Assembly (NCBI GenBank): GCA_028869035.1 | Contig: JAGWTL010000157.1 | Location: 1 to 6,726 of the forward strand | Length of the DNA stretch: 6,726 nt | Source of the DNA: Burkholderiales bacterium | Lineage (GTDB): Bacteria; Pseudomonadota; Gammaproteobacteria; Burkholderiales; Burkholderiaceae_C | Direction of reading: 5' to 3' | Shown here: positions 5,070 through 6,726 of the stretch, piece by piece | Layout of the letters: the number at the start of each line of letters is the position of its first letter | Position numbering within the stretch: the stretch's first letter is position 1 | Program-made: the position numbers and the translations under genes | The notes under the pieces: generated by a model | Database searches by the model: none | Seen by the model: only the letters and a program-made list of their open reading frames with translations | Told to the model about the DNA's origin: nothing

Positions 5070-5994
5070 GGGGGGGTAGATCCAATGGGGAGGCCGGGCC
5101 CGACAGCCCGTCGTCGGCATCATCGCTGTCGTCGAGGTCGGCCTGGGCCCAGAACAGGCGGTCGGGGATCACGTTGCCCATGCCGGGGCGAAAGCCGCCG
5201 TCCAGACAGTGGTCCAGGTAAGCCAGAGCCTCGGCGAAGGCTTCGGTCAGGTCGCAGCCGCTGGCAATCAGGGCGCTCAGCGTGGCCGTCAGGGTGTCGC
5301 CGGCGCCTGAGAAAACGGCTTCGAAGCGCTCGAACTTCTCGCTGGCCAGCACGGTTTGCGGTGAGGCCAGTACATTGTCGATGTGCTGTTCGGGAGCGGG
5401 AATGCCGGTGACCAGGGTGTAGGGCACGCCGTATTCGCCGGCGGCACGGGCGATGTCGCGCGCCGTCGGGCTGCGCTCGCCGTCCCAGTCAGGCAGAAGC
5501 CAGCGCCGCAGGGTGCTGTGGTTTCCGGCCAACACTGTCGTCTGGGGCAAAACCAGCTCCTGGAAGGCGTCCAGGTAGAGGTCGATCTGCACCTCGTTCC
5601 ACCAGGACAGGTCGGGCATGTAGGCGATCAGCGGGATGTCCGGATAGTCGGTGGCGATCTCGGCGATGGCGCTGAGGTTCTCGGGTGTGCCGGCGAAACC
5701 GACCTTGATGGCCTGCACGGTCACGTCCTCGAGCAGGCCGCGCGCCTGCTCGGTCACCACCTCCTCGTCGAAGGGGAAGTGGTCGAAGGTCTCCGCCGTG
5801 TCGCGGGTATAAGTACCGGTGATCACGGGCAGCGCATGGGCGCCGGCCGAGGCGATCGCGGATACGTCGCCGGAGAGGCCGCCTGCACCGCTGGGGTCGT
5901 TGGCATTGAACACCAGCACACACGGCGGCAGGCTCGGGTCGTGCTCGTTTTCCTCGGGGACTGGGGTTTGCATGGGCTGGCCTGTGGTGGGCAT
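5053..5994 (-). CDS. thiD: ThiD-like hydroxymethylpyrimidine (phosphate) kinase
   Basis: Ribokinase-fold kinase related to ThiD, which phosphorylates HMP and HMP-phosphate for thiamin synthesis. It has 313 residues from the ATG at 5994; an ATG at 5973 would give 306, and neither has a clear ribosome site. Family features are DPSGAGG (33-39), the KVGF segment after VQAI, and a glycine-rich anion hole FSGAGDTLTATLSAL with D233. In classical ThiD this last motif is GTGCT with a catalytic Cys, whereas GAGD is the ribokinase/PfkB form. The middle block reads YMPDLSWW instead of the usual DPVMV-type segment. The protein is therefore a divergent branch, and its substrate is inferred, not proven. The C-terminal 30 residues are acidic and low-complexity (DDSDDADDG). 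It is the upstream gene of a unit with hemL, and no other thi gene is in view. Confidence 0.82.
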   Translation of the reverse strand: MPTTGQPMQTPVPEENEHDPSLPPCVLVFNANDPSGAGGLSGDVSAIASAGAHALPVITGTYTRDTAETFDHFPFDEEVVTEQARGLLEDVTVQAIKVGFAGTPENLSAIAEIATDYPDIPLIAYMPDLSWWNEVQIDLYLDAFQELVLPQTTVLAGNHSTLRRWLLPDWDGERSPTARDIARAAGEYGVPYTLVTGIPAPEQHIDNVLASPQTVLASEKFERFEAVFSGAGDTLTATLSALIASGCDLTEAFAEALAYLDHCLDGGFRPGMGNVIPDRLFWAQADLDDSDDADDGLSGPASPLDLPPHDTKH

Positions 5995-6035
5995 CAGGCA
6001 GAATACGGCAAGTCGTTGCGCGAAAGCCGTTCGAG

Positions 6036-6057
6036 AGTGATTTTCACTTTGTACAAT
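6036..6057 (+). promoter_or_regulatory. Candidate rubredoxin promoter with adjacent inverted repeat
   Basis: In the 93-bp divergent gap 5995-6087, TACAAT (6052-6057) is a good -10 for the rubredoxin gene, placing the transcript start near 6064. No good -35 is present; TTCGAG at 6030-6035 is the nearest. The perfect inverted repeat AGTGA-TTT-TCACT (6036-6048) fills the -35/-10 spacer, where a bound regulator would compete with polymerase. On the other strand, TAGAAT (6068-6063) is a possible -10 for thiD, so the two promoters may overlap back to back. The stretch is markedly AT-rich compared with its surroundings. Confidence 0.5.
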
Positions 6058-6087
6058 ATTGCATTCTATTCGAAGGTCCCGTAAGCT

Positions 6088-6261
6088 GTGAGTGATAAGA
6101 AAACCTGGATGTGTCTGATTTGTGGCTGGATCTATGACGAGGCGGCCGGCGATCCGGAGCATGGCATAGCGCCGGGTACCGCCTGGGCCGATGTGCCCAT
6201 GAACTGGACCTGTCCTGAGTGCGGTGCGCGCAAGGAAGATTTCGAAATGGTTCGGATCTGA
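6088..6261 (+). CDS. Rubredoxin
   Basis: Small cytoplasmic electron carrier with one iron held by four cysteines. It has 57 residues. The two knuckles are CLICG (C9, C12) and CPECG (C42, C45), with the conserved WIYDEAAGDPEHGIAPGT and the DVPMNWTCPECG run between and around them. The C-terminus KEDFEMV is typical of the family. All four iron ligands are present. The start is GTG at 6088: an in-frame TAA at 6082-6084 rules out a longer protein, and the next in-frame ATG (residue 8) would cut into the first strand. The ribosome site is weak (AAGG at 6073-6076, 11 bases away). It is divergent from thiD and 63 bp before pilG on the same strand. The redox partner is not evident; rubA would be a reasonable name but is not certain. 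Confidence 0.95.
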   Translation: MSDKKTWMCLICGWIYDEAAGDPEHGIAPGTAWADVPMNWTCPECGARKEDFEMVRI

Positions 6262-6310
6262 GGCTGTGTCTGGAAGAGGGTGGCCGTCATCGCTTCAGTC
6301 AGCCGTAATC

Positions 6311-6315
6311 AGGAG
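6311..6315 (+). promoter_or_regulatory. Ribosome binding site of pilG
   Basis: AGGAG lies 9 bases before the GTG at 6325 and supports that start. The rest of the gap 6262-6324 shows no clear promoter or terminator, so pilG may be read through from the rubredoxin promoter. Confidence 0.75.
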
Positions 6316-6324
6316 TAGCGCTCA

Positions 6325-6723
6325 GTGAGCACGCAAGAATCGCCCCTCAAGGTCCTCGTGATCGATGACAGCAACACGATCCGCCGCAGCGCCGAGATCT
6401 TTCTCAAGCAGGGCGGCCACGAAGTGATGCTGGCCGAAGATGGCTTCGATGCCTTGGCCAAGGTCAACGATTACCAGCCCAACCTGATTTTTTGCGACAT
6501 CCTGATGCCTCGCCTCGATGGTTATCAGACCTGCGCCATCATCAAGCGCAACGTCAAGTTCACCTGGGTGCCGGTGGTCATGCTTTCGTCCAAGGACGGT
6601 GTGTTTGACAAGGCTCGCGGCCGCATGGTCGGGGCGCAGGACTACCTGACCAAGCCGTTTACCAAAGACCAGCTGTTGCAGGCCGTACAGCAGTTTGGCA
6701 TAGTCTCGCAAGGAGTGAATTGA
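6325..6723 (+). CDS. pilG: Twitching motility response regulator PilG
   Basis: Stand-alone CheY-like receiver of the Pil-Chp chemosensory pathway that controls type IV pilus extension and twitching. It has 132 residues and no output domain. The receiver residues are all present: acidic pair D14-D15 in VLVIDDS, phosphoacceptor D58 in FCDILMPRLDGYQ, S88 in MLSSKDG, and K110 in YLTKPF. The stretch VVMLSSKDGVFDKARGRMVG is characteristic of PilG rather than general CheY. The start is GTG at 6325, supported by AGGAG 9 bases upstream; an alternative later start would remove the first strand. Its TGA overlaps the next start codon (TGATG arrangement), with an AAGGAG ribosome site inside its last codons. 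This points to a tightly coupled pil chemosensory operon continuing beyond the window. PilG could be confused with PilH, but the order and the motif favour PilG. Confidence 0.92.
   Translation: MSTQESPLKVLVIDDSNTIRRSAEIFLKQGGHEVMLAEDGFDALAKVNDYQPNLIFCDILMPRLDGYQTCAIIKRNVKFTWVPVVMLSSKDGVFDKARGRMVGAQDYLTKPFTKDQLLQAVQQFGIVSQGVN
6710..6715 (+). promoter_or_regulatory. Ribosome binding site of the gene after pilG
   Basis: AAGGAG inside the last codons of pilG, 7 bases before the ATG at 6723. This is the strongest ribosome site in the window and makes a real gene start there likely. Confidence 0.75.
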
Positions 6724-6726
6724 TGC
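6723..6726 (+). CDS. Start of next pil gene, probably pilH (4 bases only)
   Basis: ATG at 6723-6725 shares its A with the last base of the pilG stop and has a strong ribosome site upstream. Only the start codon and one more base are visible, so the product cannot be read. In related genomes pilG is followed by pilH, a second CheY-like regulator; that identity is inferred from gene order alone. Confidence 0.5.

Noticed and set aside
3894..5411. Open frame of 505 codons on the plus strand opposite hemL and thiD
   Set aside because: It crosses two real minus-strand genes and has the same His/Gly/Ala/Arg-rich, motif-free composition of an antisense shadow.
6036..6048. CRP/FNR-type binding site
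   Set aside because: The half-sites AGTGA/TCACT are separated by 3 bases, not the 6 or 4 of CRP or FNR sites.
5995..6087. Thiamin (TPP) riboswitch before thiD
   Set aside because: The leader is short and AT-rich, with no recognisable TPP-box core or long helices.
5994..6162. Longer ThiD start at 6162
   Set aside because: The added 56 residues show no family similarity and would cover the divergent promoter and the first codons of the rubredoxin gene.

Overview
The window is high-GC, densely coded bacterial chromosome. Protein similarity and gene order point to a betaproteobacterium, most likely a Burkholderiales member of the Comamonadaceae type. The signs are dusB-fis-purH in a row, a short 78-residue Fis, and hemL/thiD back to back with a rubredoxin and a pilG-type twitching regulator. 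This placement is from remembered family features, not a search.

Layout. At 1-942 (+) is the 3' part of dusB (tRNA dihydrouridine synthase), overlapping fis by 4 bases. A 94-bp gap (943-1036) is almost filled by a large imperfect hairpin built from degenerate 7-base units. At 1037-2617 (+) is purH, which catalyses the last two steps of IMP synthesis. Positions 2618-2841 hold no gene but contain a GC-rich hairpin repeat, a 9-bp inverted repeat and a candidate promoter/operator. At 2842-3592 (+) is a type II toxin-antitoxin pair of VapBC type (ribbon-helix-helix antitoxin, PIN-domain toxin). At 3596-3762 is a small fold-back element with terminal inverted repeats and a possible 5-bp target duplication, between the convergent vapC and hemL. 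At 3759-5994 (-) is a thiD-like kinase followed by hemL, overlapping by 17 bases and read as one unit. A short divergent promoter region follows. At 6088-6261 (+) is a 57-residue rubredoxin with a GTG start. At 6325-6723 (+) is pilG, and the first bases of the next gene (probably pilH) overlap its stop codon.

How the parts fit. Most genes are housekeeping: tRNA modification, nucleoid protein/regulation, purine synthesis, heme precursor synthesis, a thiamin-type kinase, a small redox protein and a pilus chemosensory regulator. The accessory part is 2618-3762, where vapBC sits between core genes and is bracketed by two palindromic repeats. This looks like a recombination or insertion point.

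I found no complete undescribed system. The best candidates for a second look are the fold-back element that may have duplicated the hemL stop-codon region, the heptad-built hairpin between fis and purH, the atypical VapC active site, and the ThiD-like protein carrying a ribokinase-type GAGD motif.
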